From assembly GCF_001275135.1 (NCBI RefSeq), contig NZ_LFQU01000012.1, positions 1 through 64,000 on the forward strand: a stretch of DNA of 64,000 nt, read 5' to 3'. The notes under the pieces are model-generated. The model saw only the letters and a list, made by a program, of their open reading frames with translations. It did not search any database and was not told the origin of the DNA. The position numbers and the translations under genes were made by a program. This document shows positions 1 to 7,523 of the stretch, piece by piece. Source of the DNA: Xylanibacter rarus (GTDB taxonomy: Bacteria > Bacteroidota > Bacteroidia > Bacteroidales > Bacteroidaceae). The stretch's first letter is position 1, and every line of letters begins with the position of its first letter.

Positions 1-52
1 ATTTAAATTATCTGATATTAACAACCTTCTACTTATAGTGTGTATTGAAAAT

Positions 53-89
53 AAAAGCCTAAGAATATAATAAATTCTTAGGCTTTTTA
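53..89 (-). terminator. Intrinsic terminator of tRNA-Pro
   Basis: A perfect 14-bp inverted repeat (arms 53-66 and 74-87, loop 7 nt) is flanked by A-runs on one side and T-runs on the other. It lies just downstream of the minus-strand tRNA gene, so it most likely ends that transcript. The symmetry would also let it work on the plus strand. Confidence 0.75.
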
Positions 90-113
90 TCTTTTAGTAT
101 ACTGCTAATTTAG

Positions 114-187
114 TCGGGGCGACAGGATTCGAACCTGCGACCACCTGGTCCCAAACCAGGCGCGCTACCGGACTGCGCTACACCCCG
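114..187 (-). tRNA. tRNA-Pro (anticodon TGG)
   Basis: Read on the minus strand this is a complete 74-nt cloverleaf. The 7-bp acceptor stem pairs 187-181 with 121-115 and includes one G-U pair. The T arm carries GGTTCGAATCC, and the anticodon stem frames TTTGGGA, giving anticodon TGG, which reads CCN proline codons. CCA is not encoded, so it must be added after transcription. A terminator hairpin follows at 53-89. Confidence 0.97.
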
Positions 188-256
188 TAGCCAAATCTTT
201 AAATTTGCGATGCAAAGGTACTACGTTTTTTTTTAAACATGCAAATTTTACAGCAT

Positions 257-1444
257 TTATTTAATTATATTTTGCTCAACAAAGATTTTTTTCAGTGCTT
301 GAACACCTTTCTCTACTTGTTCCACAGTATGGGTTGCCATTAATGCAAATCTAACAAGTGTATCTTGTGGTGCGCATGCAGGAGGGATAACAGGGTTTAT
401 AAATACGCCTGCATCAAAAGCCAATTTAGTAACGAGGAAGGTCTTATCTACATCTCTAACATAAAGAGGTATAATAGGACTTTCTGTGTCTCCTATTTCA
501 AAACCTTCTTCACGGAAGCGTTTTAATGCATATTTTGTAACTGTCCAAAGGTTTTCAATACGCTCAGGTTCTTTGCGTATGATGTGCAGGGCTTCCATTG
601 CAGCAGCTGTAGCAGCAGGGGTATTGGATGCGCTGAATATATAAGTTCTGCATGTGTGGCGCAAATAGTTTATGGTATCTTTATCACCGGCAATAAAACC
701 TCCTATGCTGGCGAGGCTTTTAGAGAAAGTACCCATGATAAGATCAACGTCATCAATTACGCCAAAATGGTCGCATACGCCTCTTCCTTCTTTTCCAAAA
801 ACTCCTAGTCCATGTGCTTCGTCTACCATTAGAGAAGCATTATATTTTTTCTTTAAACGAACAATTTCAGGTAAATTTGCAAGATCACCTTCCATTGAGA
901 AGACGCCATCAACGACAATAAGTTTTATTGACTCGGGTTTGCATTTTTGGAGTTGTTTTTCCAAGTCTTCCATATCGTTGTGCTTATATTTTAAGCAAGT
1001 TGCGAATGAAAGACGTCGTCCGTCAACAATACTTGCATGATCGCGGTCATCGCAAATGATATAATCTTCACGTCCACAAACAACGGAGAGTACACCGGCA
1101 TTTACAGAGAAACCTGTAGAAAAGCATAATGCTTCGTCTTTATGCTCAAATTCAGCAAGTTCCTTTTCGAGTTGTACATGTATGTCAAGTGTTCCATTCA
1201 AGAAACGGCTTCCTGCACAACCACTTCCATATTTGTCTAATGCATCTTTTGCAGCGGCCTCAACACGCGGGTCACCAGTTAATCCAGTGTAAGCATTAGA
1301 ACCGAACATAAGCACTTCATGTCCGGCCATTTGAACCTCAGTGCCTTGTTTGCCTGTTATTTCACGGAAGTAAGGGTAAACACCAGCTTCCATGAACCTT
1401 TGTGGTTCACGGTAATTTTTGTATCTTTCTTGTAATAGTCCCAT
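257..1444 (-). CDS. spt: Serine palmitoyltransferase (PLP alpha-oxoamine synthase)
   Basis: 395-aa PLP enzyme that condenses serine with an acyl-CoA or acyl thioester to give 3-ketosphinganine, the first step of sphingolipid synthesis. Visible features are the glycine-rich GSGCAGSRFLNGT near residue 73, VDEAH (Asp208 and His211 around the cofactor ring) and the Schiff-base lysine in GTFSKSLAS (Lys242). The length and the start MGLLQERY fit the Bacteroides sphingolipid enzyme closely, which favours it over glycine C-acetyltransferase or 8-amino-7-oxononanoate synthase of the same fold. It diverges from a lipid kinase gene at 1607, an arrangement consistent with sphingolipid work. A TAtcTTTG box lies 45 nt upstream. 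Confidence 0.9.
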   Translation of the reverse strand: MGLLQERYKNYREPQRFMEAGVYPYFREITGKQGTEVQMAGHEVLMFGSNAYTGLTGDPRVEAAAKDALDKYGSGCAGSRFLNGTLDIHVQLEKELAEFEHKDEALCFSTGFSVNAGVLSVVCGREDYIICDDRDHASIVDGRRLSFATCLKYKHNDMEDLEKQLQKCKPESIKLIVVDGVFSMEGDLANLPEIVRLKKKYNASLMVDEAHGLGVFGKEGRGVCDHFGVIDDVDLIMGTFSKSLASIGGFIAGDKDTINYLRHTCRTYIFSASNTPAATAAAMEALHIIRKEPERIENLWTVTKYALKRFREEGFEIGDTESPIIPLYVRDVDKTFLVTKLAFDAGVFINPVIPPACAPQDTLVRFALMATHTVEQVEKGVQALKKIFVEQNIIK

Positions 1445-1488
1445 ATTATAAATAGGTGTAGATTTTCTACATTGTTTTGATTAGGCTG

Positions 1489-1496
1489 CAAAGATA
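1489..1496 (-). promoter_or_regulatory. Bacteroidetes -7 box for spt
   Basis: TAtcTTTGC on the minus strand matches the Bacteroidetes primary sigma -7 element TAnnTTTG. It lies 45 nt before the spt ATG. No clear -33 TTTG is visible at the usual distance. Confidence 0.55.
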
Positions 1497-1591
1497 CAAA
1501 AAAATGTGTAAATCATAAGAAAAAAAATAGAAAAGTGTTTTTTTTGCAAAAATATTATAAGTAATAAAAATGGTTTGTACTAAAATATTAT

Positions 1592-1599
1592 TATTTTTG
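1592..1599 (+). promoter_or_regulatory. -7 box for the lipid kinase gene, near-leaderless
   Basis: TAttTTTGC ends only 8 nt before the ATG at 1607. If this is the promoter, transcription starts at or within a few bases of the start codon. A TTTG at 1574-1577 is too close (14-nt spacer) to be a standard -33 element. Confidence 0.5.
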
Positions 1600-1606
1600 C
1601 AAGACG

Positions 1607-2644
1607 ATGGCAGGAAAGAAAAAGATAATATTTGTTGTGAACCCGATATCTGGAACGACAAGAAAATCGGGTATCTGTAAACTTATTGAGAATAATCTCG
1701 ATAAGGAATATTATGATTTCTCAATAGTTGAAACCCAATACAGCGGGCATGCTTCTGAGATATCCAGAGAAGCCAAAGATAGAGGGGTTGATGTTGTTGT
1801 TGCTGTTGGAGGTGATGGGACAATAAATGAAGTGGCGCGTTCAATTGTTAATTCGGATACGGCATTAGGTATTATTCCATGTGGTTCTGGAAATGGATTG
1901 GCTAGGCATTTAATGATACCGATGGATATGCATAAGGCTCTTGAGGTAATTAATAAGCATACGGTGCATGACTTGGATTATGGTATTATTAACGGAATAC
2001 CATTTTTCTGTACATGTGGTATGGGGTTTGATGCTTTTATTAGTATGAAGTTTGCCGAGTCAGGAAAGCGCGGCCCTGTTTCATATCTGGAGAATATTTT
2101 GCGGGAAGGATTAAAGTATAAACCGGAAACTTACGAGATAGAGGATGAAAACGGGAAAACCAAATATAGGGCTTTTCTTGTTTCATGTGCCAATGCATCC
2201 CAATATGGAAATAATGCATATATAGCACCACAGGCATCCATGAGTGACGGATTGCTTGATGTTATAATAATGGAACCTTTTGATATGATTGATGCACCGC
2301 AGATTAGTATAGATATGTTTAATAAAACTTTAGATCGGAATGCAAGGATAAAAACATTCCGTACTAGGCATATCTTGGTTCATCGTCAAAAGGAAGGATA
2401 TATACACTATGATGGCGATCCTGTTATGGCAGGGGCTGATGTGGATATATCCGTTGTCAATAAGGGTATAAAGGTTATAATTAATCCTTTGGCAGATAAA
2501 GCAAAAAGGCAGCCAAACATGGTGCAAAATGCCTTCAGTGATTTTTTTAACGATATAAGTAATATGCGTACAGACATTGGCCGTCAAGGACGCCATATTC
2601 ATATTTTGAATAAAATATTACTTAAACGCTTAAATAATCTGTGA
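1607..2644 (+). CDS. Diacylglycerol/sphingosine kinase family lipid kinase
   Basis: 345-aa member of the DAGK catalytic family (YegS/LCB5-like), which phosphorylates a lipid hydroxyl with ATP. Visible are the N-terminal VVNPISG (residues 10-16), the nucleotide-binding GGDGTINEV (68-76) and PCGSGNGLAR (91-100). The C-terminal domain includes YIHYDGDP, typical of the substrate half of the fold. It has no signal peptide or membrane segment, so it is probably cytosolic and membrane-associated. Divergence from spt suggests a sphingoid base or ceramide substrate, but sequence alone cannot separate that from diacylglycerol. The start is fixed by homology, because VVNPISG normally lies about ten residues from Met. 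Confidence 0.88.
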   Translation: MAGKKKIIFVVNPISGTTRKSGICKLIENNLDKEYYDFSIVETQYSGHASEISREAKDRGVDVVVAVGGDGTINEVARSIVNSDTALGIIPCGSGNGLARHLMIPMDMHKALEVINKHTVHDLDYGIINGIPFFCTCGMGFDAFISMKFAESGKRGPVSYLENILREGLKYKPETYEIEDENGKTKYRAFLVSCANASQYGNNAYIAPQASMSDGLLDVIIMEPFDMIDAPQISIDMFNKTLDRNARIKTFRTRHILVHRQKEGYIHYDGDPVMAGADVDISVVNKGIKVIINPLADKAKRQPNMVQNAFSDFFNDISNMRTDIGRQGRHIHILNKILLKRLNNL

Positions 2645-2667
2645 CTTCTTATAAGTTTGGACGCTTG

Positions 2668-3525
2668 CTATTTTATGTTTAGGCGTATGATCCTTATTCC
2701 TGTCATTGTCTTTTGCTTTTGCAGGTAATTGTATAAAGTCATAGGTTCTTCAACAACTTTGTGGTGCAGGCTAGATGCGTTAAGCATGTGCAGCCCGTCT
2801 TTATGCCATATGGCAAATCCGATGTGTTGAATATCCAGTCCTTTTAGACTTGTTGTGGTAGCAATGATGTCACCATCTTGAATTGTTCTTCTGACAGTGT
2901 TAGTGTTCTTAACCTCCGTCTTGGGAATGTATTTGTATGTTTTCTGATTAATGTTCTGTTCTGTTTTTCTTATTGTGGGGATATACTTAGGATTTTCCTT
3001 CAGCATCTTATATTTAGAGGGATTTTCAGACATGTAAAATACATTTATTCTTTGGGTATTGGTGAAAGGCGGTGCAGGGCTTTGTATTTCCTTACAAATT
3101 CCTTTCTTTGTATTGTTCTCTATCCAATCCGTGAAATAGTGAAGTCTTTGTGTGTAATGAGGTTGTGACTCGTCCCTGTATCTTATTTTTTTAAGATTGT
3201 CACAGAAACTTTTAAATGTGTATTTCTTTTCACTCATGCACATTGAAAGGGCTACGACATTTTCAACATAGGTGGTGCAGTCTAGTTGCCTCAAATTGAT
3301 AACTAATTTTTCTTTCTTGTTTATCTCTAGTGTGTGTGCTACATAGGGAATACCTTTAAGCTTCCGGGCAAAGTATATTATATAGTTGGTGCTTTCCGGT
3401 TGTTTTTTCGCGTCGTTTAATAATTTAATAACGCGAATGCTGTCTGATGGTTTGTAGTCAACCTCATAAGCATAGGTTGTTACGTATGACAAAACAGCAA
3501 TGAATAATAAAAATAATTTCTTCAT
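2668..3525 (-). CDS. DUF1460 family secreted amidase-like protein
   Basis: 285 aa with a signal peptide (residues 1-19, cut after the second Ala-Tyr region). The DUF1460 core is related to NlpC/P60 and N-acetylmuramoyl-L-alanine amidase-like cysteine peptidases. The probable nucleophile is Cys83 in LDCTTYVENVVAL and the probable catalytic histidine is His234 in QHIGFAIW. This implies a periplasmic peptidoglycan or muropeptide amidase, by family inference only. The ATG comes 1 nt after the stop of the upstream DUF4421 gene, so the two are co-transcribed and perhaps translationally coupled. It converges on the lipid kinase gene with a 23-nt gap and no obvious terminator hairpin. Confidence 0.85.
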   Translation of the reverse strand: MKKLFLLFIAVLSYVTTYAYEVDYKPSDSIRVIKLLNDAKKQPESTNYIIYFARKLKGIPYVAHTLEINKKEKLVINLRQLDCTTYVENVVALSMCMSEKKYTFKSFCDNLKKIRYRDESQPHYTQRLHYFTDWIENNTKKGICKEIQSPAPPFTNTQRINVFYMSENPSKYKMLKENPKYIPTIRKTEQNINQKTYKYIPKTEVKNTNTVRRTIQDGDIIATTTSLKGLDIQHIGFAIWHKDGLHMLNASSLHHKVVEEPMTLYNYLQKQKTMTGIRIIRLNIK

Positions 3526-3526
3526 A

Positions 3527-4621
3527 TTATTTCCTTCCTATATTTATTCCAAAGTAAAAGTTTAATGAACCGAATACATTATTAGTGGAGAATTGGCTTT
3601 TTCTATAATTATATGAGTGAAGAATTGTACTTGCTCCGGCATAAAATTTTGTATTGTTCCATACTATTCCGAATCTTCCAACTCCATCAATATTTACATC
3701 TCCAAATTTAAAGTCTCTAAGTGAGAATTCCGATTTATAGTGTAGGTCGCCAGTAGACCTTTTGTATGCTAATGCAACTGACAGTGATGCTGCAAAAAGC
3801 CAATTACGTGCAAAAACCCAATTGTATGCGTATCCGCCTGAAATTGAATATGATGTGTAACGTACTTTGTTAAACATTAATCCAGAATCAAGCTTTACAT
3901 TCTGGTATTTGTCGCTAATGTTGTTTTCCACGACATTTTTAAGTTTCTCATAATCCAAATCAAGCTTGTGGGTGGTATATCCTATGCCAAGCAACGGAGA
4001 TCCGCAACTGCGTTTCTGACATGTACTTTGGCTGAAAGCCGCCGGATATGAAAATTTTTTGTGGTTGAATATGTAGTATAAGTCAAAACCTTTAATTCCA
4101 ACGGTAAGTCCGGAAAATGGAATACCTTTTAATGTATGGCTGTTAAGGCCGTTTCCTAGGTATGCTTCGCGTATCTTATAGTCGTTGCCCGTTTGTCTAT
4201 AATACAGGTCGATTCCAAACATAGAGCTGTAAAGGCTTAGTTCGAACTCTTTCTTATTGTTGTCGTTGCTGATATGGCCTATGTCAAACGTATACCCAAG
4301 AAATATCCATCTCCATCCAACATAAGGTCCGATTCTGATTGTTGGTTCAGGAGCAAATGTGATATACTGACCTGATTTGCTTTCAAGTCTATATATCTCA
4401 TATGTATTGGTGTTTTGCAGCATTATTGTATAATTATAATGTTGCGGTTCTATATAGTTTGTGTCTATCTCATTGAAGTCTTTAAATATCTTTGTGAATA
4501 CCTTTCCTATTCGTCTGAATATTGTGTTTTTCTTTTCGGTTTTTATCGTGTCGTTGGTTGAATAAGCCAATGACACGGCAGAAACCAAAAATAAACTTAA
4601 AATCAGACGTTTCATATTCAT
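3527..4621 (-). CDS. DUF4421 family predicted outer-membrane barrel protein
   Basis: 364 aa with a signal peptide (MNMKRLILSLFLVSAVSLAYS). The rest is rich in alternating aromatic/polar segments and glycine turns, such as RIGPYVGWRWIFLGYTFDIGH and the C-terminal SLNFYFGINIGRK ending, as in outer-membrane beta-barrels of the Bacteroidetes DUF4421 family. Function is unknown. It is the first gene of a two-gene unit with the DUF1460 protein. The oxidoreductase at 4626-5609 ends 5 nt upstream of this start codon and may belong to the same transcript. The second Met (MKRL) is an equally good start. Confidence 0.78.
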   Translation of the reverse strand: MNMKRLILSLFLVSAVSLAYSTNDTIKTEKKNTIFRRIGKVFTKIFKDFNEIDTNYIEPQHYNYTIMLQNTNTYEIYRLESKSGQYITFAPEPTIRIGPYVGWRWIFLGYTFDIGHISNDNNKKEFELSLYSSMFGIDLYYRQTGNDYKIREAYLGNGLNSHTLKGIPFSGLTVGIKGFDLYYIFNHKKFSYPAAFSQSTCQKRSCGSPLLGIGYTTHKLDLDYEKLKNVVENNISDKYQNVKLDSGLMFNKVRYTSYSISGGYAYNWVFARNWLFAASLSVALAYKRSTGDLHYKSEFSLRDFKFGDVNIDGVGRFGIVWNNTKFYAGASTILHSYNYRKSQFSTNNVFGSLNFYFGINIGRK

Positions 4622-4625
4622 AAAC

Positions 4626-5609
4626 TTAGAATTTTCCTAATATGCGGTCCATGACCCAATTGACAGGAGTCGCTGATACACTTGTGCATGAGCACGCTCC
4701 GAATCCTTGCAGGTCTTCAACAACTGCTTTAATTATTGGCAGCTGAACGTATGGGGGATTTTCTACTGTTATATATTTTTCGTCATCGTTTGTGACAAGA
4801 TGGATCGGGTCGTAGTTGTATACAGAAAAGCTAAGCTTTCCCTTACTTCCAACAATATCGATTCTGTCTTCTTTTGCAGATTGGTGGCCAACGAAGCACC
4901 ATGAGCCACTTCCTGGAACACCGCTTTCAAACCTGAAGCATGCACTTATGCTGTCTTCTGTCTGATAAAGTCCGGCGCGGTTGGCACATATACCTTCAGC
5001 TTCTGTTATTACTCCAAACAGATCCTGCATCAAGTCAAGCTGGTGTGGAGCCAAGTCGTAGAAATAGCCACCTCCGGCTATGTCCGGTTGTAATCTCCAT
5101 GGGAGTTTTTCTTTTGAAGAATAATCTAAATCACGCGGAGGGCAAGAAAAACGTATTTGCACGTTCATTATCTCACCAATAGTTTTGTTTGTTATGATTT
5201 CTTTGACGCGTTTGAAATATGGAAGATACCTTCTGTAGTAGGCGACGAAACATGGAATCCCGGTCTGCTCGCTGACCCTGTTGATTCTTACGCAGTCGTC
5301 ATAATTAGCAGCCAGAGGCTTTTCTACGTATACAGGTTTTCCTGCTCTCATTGCCATTATTGCGTATGTGGCATGGCTTGAGGGGGGGGTGGCAATATAA
5401 ATGGCGTTAACGTCGGGGTCGTCGATAAGCTCTTGTGCATCTGTATACCATTTGCTTATTTTATGTCGCTCTGCGTATGAGCGCGCCTTCTTCTCATTGC
5501 GGCTCATTACGGCAATCACTTTTGAGCCTTCTATTTCGTTAAAGGCCGGGCCTGATTTTTTTTCAGTAACCTCTCCGCAACCAATAAATCCCCATTTTAA
5601 CAGTTTCAT
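4626..5609 (-). CDS. Gfo/Idh/MocA family NAD(P)-dependent oxidoreductase
   Basis: 327 aa with an N-terminal Rossmann fold (KWGFIGCGEVTEKKSGP, residues 5-21) and the family's EKPLA motif (Lys97 is the conserved catalytic-site lysine). The C-terminal Gfo/Idh/MocA domain has YYDLAPHQLDL-type residues, with the catalytic-region histidine near 190. Members oxidise or reduce sugars, inositols and nucleotide sugars; the substrate here cannot be assigned. No signal peptide, so cytosolic. It is immediately followed by the DUF4421 gene. A TAacTTTG box lies upstream at 5754-5761. Confidence 0.88.
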   Translation of the reverse strand: MKLLKWGFIGCGEVTEKKSGPAFNEIEGSKVIAVMSRNEKKARSYAERHKISKWYTDAQELIDDPDVNAIYIATPPSSHATYAIMAMRAGKPVYVEKPLAANYDDCVRINRVSEQTGIPCFVAYYRRYLPYFKRVKEIITNKTIGEIMNVQIRFSCPPRDLDYSSKEKLPWRLQPDIAGGGYFYDLAPHQLDLMQDLFGVITEAEGICANRAGLYQTEDSISACFRFESGVPGSGSWCFVGHQSAKEDRIDIVGSKGKLSFSVYNYDPIHLVTNDDEKYITVENPPYVQLPIIKAVVEDLQGFGACSCTSVSATPVNWVMDRILGKF

Positions 5610-5753
5610 ATTCTTGATGTTAACGATTTTTATTGTGGAAGTATTCTTTTCTTAGTAAACGTTTGGAGCCGCATGCTTTTTATTTATCTTAAAAAGATAA
5701 TACATTAAGGAGCTTGTTTGACAAACTCTATTTGTTATGCAACTTATCTTCTG

Positions 5754-5761
5754 CAAAGTTA
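5754..5761 (-). promoter_or_regulatory. -7 box upstream of the oxidoreductase gene
   Basis: TAacTTTGC on the minus strand, about 145 nt before the ATG at 5609. It sits back-to-back with the plus-strand box at 5807-5814, so the intergenic region looks like a divergent promoter. The long leader (5610-5750) includes a small ttatctt/aagataa hairpin near 5682-5700. Confidence 0.5.
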
Positions 5762-5806
5762 GCAATTTTTATTGATAATACCATTTCATAATATCCGGAA
5801 TATTAT

Positions 5807-5814
5807 TACCTTTG
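5807..5814 (+). promoter_or_regulatory. -7 box for the membrane protein gene
   Basis: TAccTTTGC ends 23 nt before the ATG at 5837, a spacing seen repeatedly in this window. No good -33 TTTG is visible. Confidence 0.55.
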
Positions 5815-5836
5815 CATTAATTAATTAAAAAATGAA

Positions 5837-6718
5837 ATGAACAATCTTAAGCAAGAGTTTTTAAATAAGAGCCGTAGTTATACGGCTTGTATCTCTGCAT
5901 CTCATAGGATGCTGTTTGACAATATACGTGCTATATTCAGACATACATGGTTATACACTTTGCTTTTGGCCATGTCAATAGCTTTGTTATCTATTTTTTA
6001 TACAAGGGCTTTAACGGATGGTGGCTATACACATCCTTCATACACCCTCTTAATGGTCTCTGTTGTCTTGGTCGCTTGTTTTCATGTGGGATATGTCTCG
6101 CGTATATTTATGCTTCTTGGCCATCAGTCTATGAAGTGGAATTTAGTTAGATGTATCAGACTCCTTGGGGTGTACTTGTGTATAATGGCTATAGTTTCTG
6201 TGGTGCAATGGGGGCTTGTTTATCTGGTTATAGGAACTGGTCCGTTTGTCCCTCTTGACAAAATGCCTGTAATTGCATGCGTTATCATTGGAGTTTCATT
6301 GTTCTTTTCATGTGTCTTGCTTCCGTATGTTTACGTATTTGTTAAATATTTGATGGAGCCTGATAGTAAATTGAGCAAGATCTTATTTAAGGCATACAAG
6401 GTGGGATGGCGTTATTGGGGATTTATATTTATCACACTTTTATTGGCTGCTTTATGTGCTGCCGTTTGCATGTTCTTTGTTTCTATCCCAATGCTTATAA
6501 TTTCTATGGCTAATACATTGTCGGCAATTGGCGTAGGATATATGGGCGATCCTTCTGGCTTGCCTTCTTATTTTAGTGTATTGCAATATGTTGTTGTGGC
6601 TCTGTCGTCATTTATATGTCTTTATGTTTATGTTTTTGTGATTTTCGTATGTTATTTTATGTATGGAAGCATAGAAACCCGTGAGAAAGAGCGAAAAGAA
6701 TTCTTGAAGATAAAATAA
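5837..6718 (+). CDS. Unknown multi-pass membrane protein
   Basis: 293 aa, not recognised. It has about six hydrophobic helices (around residues 38-56, 68-90, 108-130, 145-170, 190-225 and 248-280) and a short charged C-terminus (ETREKERKEFLKIK). The N-terminal 35 residues are polar and probably cytoplasmic. No catalytic motif is visible. It stands alone between a divergent promoter and a gene-poor region. Codon use and composition match the neighbours, so it looks native. Confidence 0.75.
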   Translation: MNNLKQEFLNKSRSYTACISASHRMLFDNIRAIFRHTWLYTLLLAMSIALLSIFYTRALTDGGYTHPSYTLLMVSVVLVACFHVGYVSRIFMLLGHQSMKWNLVRCIRLLGVYLCIMAIVSVVQWGLVYLVIGTGPFVPLDKMPVIACVIIGVSLFFSCVLLPYVYVFVKYLMEPDSKLSKILFKAYKVGWRYWGFIFITLLLAALCAAVCMFFVSIPMLIISMANTLSAIGVGYMGDPSGLPSYFSVLQYVVVALSSFICLYVYVFVIFVCYFMYGSIETREKERKEFLKIK

Positions 6719-6784
6719 TGAGCTTACAAATTTAAGTTTTTGCGTCAGTACATTTTGTAACTATTATAGCTTATATAGTGTCTG

Positions 6785-6820
6785 TTTGTCAGATTCTGCG
6801 TTTCGCGGAAATCTGGCAAA
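6785..6820 (+). terminator. Strong hairpin downstream of the membrane protein gene
   Basis: Stem arms 6785-6800 and 6804-6820 pair over about 16 positions with one bulge and a few G-U pairs, closing on a 3-nt loop. It starts 66 nt after the stop codon. No T-run follows, so it may be a 3'-end stabilising structure instead of a simple intrinsic terminator. Confidence 0.4.
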
Positions 6821-6916
6821 TAAGCATAACATTCTAGTTGATTTGTTGTACTTATGGTACTTTTTCGTTGTGTGTTGAGTGTCTTATATCGTAAAATATA
6901 GATAAAAGCAGTTGTT

Positions 6917-7003
6917 TGTGTAGCAAAATACATTGATTTGTAATGTAAAACACATTGTTTTTCATTGCAAATCATGATGTTTTATGGCGTAAAATGTGTC
7001 TTT
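6917..7003. repeat. Degenerate ~22-nt tandem repeat units, intergenic
   Basis: Three to four imperfect units follow the pattern TTTxxATkGyAAAAxxxATG: TTTGTAATGTAAAACACATTG, then TTTCATTGCAAATCATGATG, then TTTTATGGCGTAAAATGTG. Similar material occurs at 20637-20715 and 56588-56650, always between genes. The remaining intergenic sequence from 6719 to 7390 shows nothing else I can name. Confidence 0.5.
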
Positions 7004-7390
7004 TTATTTGGTATTTTATATGTTGAAGATGTTTGATTTTTTAAACATTAATCTGTAACTTGCTGAATTATAACGTATTACGTGTTGTGCGTGATTTCGT
7101 AACTTTTTCGATTGTATTTTTATTATTTGTGTTTATCTCTTTATTTTGTGGCATTCTTGAAAAGCAGGATGGTACTTTTTTCTTGGTTTTTGTGATGTTT
7201 TGATAACGTAATCCGGAATGCTCCGTATGTGATATAAATAAGGTTTTGTCTTTTATAGTAAATGACATATAGAATGGTAATGTTTAATTTGTATTATTTT
7301 ATCGACTGACAGATAGATAATGAATGCTTTGTTAATTAAAAGGTGTTGGCTTATATTGTTATTAAGGCTTATTAGAATTAGAACCTATAT

Positions 7391-7462
7391 AAAACAAAAA
7401 TTGATTGTCTCACGACAACCAATCTTTTATTAACCTTAATAATCTAATACCATGAAAAACAC
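7391..7462 (-). ncRNA. Candidate small RNA with its own promoter and terminator
   Basis: On the minus strand a near-consensus Bacteroidetes promoter (TTTG at 7498-7495, 20-nt spacer, TAccTTTG at 7474-7467) is followed about 40 nt later by a GC-containing hairpin (arms 7424-7414 and 7409-7403, loop GTGA) and a U-rich tail (7402-7391). This predicts a transcript of about 70 nt starting near 7462. The body has no ORF with a start codon of useful length. It lies just downstream of the DUF3256 gene in the same orientation, so it could be an independent sRNA or a 3'-UTR-derived RNA. The plus-strand reading of the promoter begins ATGAAAAACACGATGCAAAG, which I recall as recurrent in Prevotella genomes; that recollection is unverified. 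Confidence 0.55.
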
Positions 7463-7466
7463 GATG

Positions 7467-7498
7467 CAAAGGTATTCTAATTATTTCTTTTCTCCAAA
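7467..7498 (-). promoter_or_regulatory. Promoter of the candidate small RNA
   Basis: TTTG (7498-7495), 20-nt spacer, TAccTTTG (7474-7467) on the minus strand. This is one of the best matches to the Bacteroidetes consensus in the window. Confidence 0.65.
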
Positions 7499-7523
7499 TA
7501 TAATCTCTAAAAGAAATGATTTT

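Noticed and set aside
6719-7390. Repeat-rich gene-poor DNA as a CRISPR array or mobile element
   Set aside because: Units are degenerate, no regular unique spacers, no cas genes, no transposase and no flanking direct repeats.
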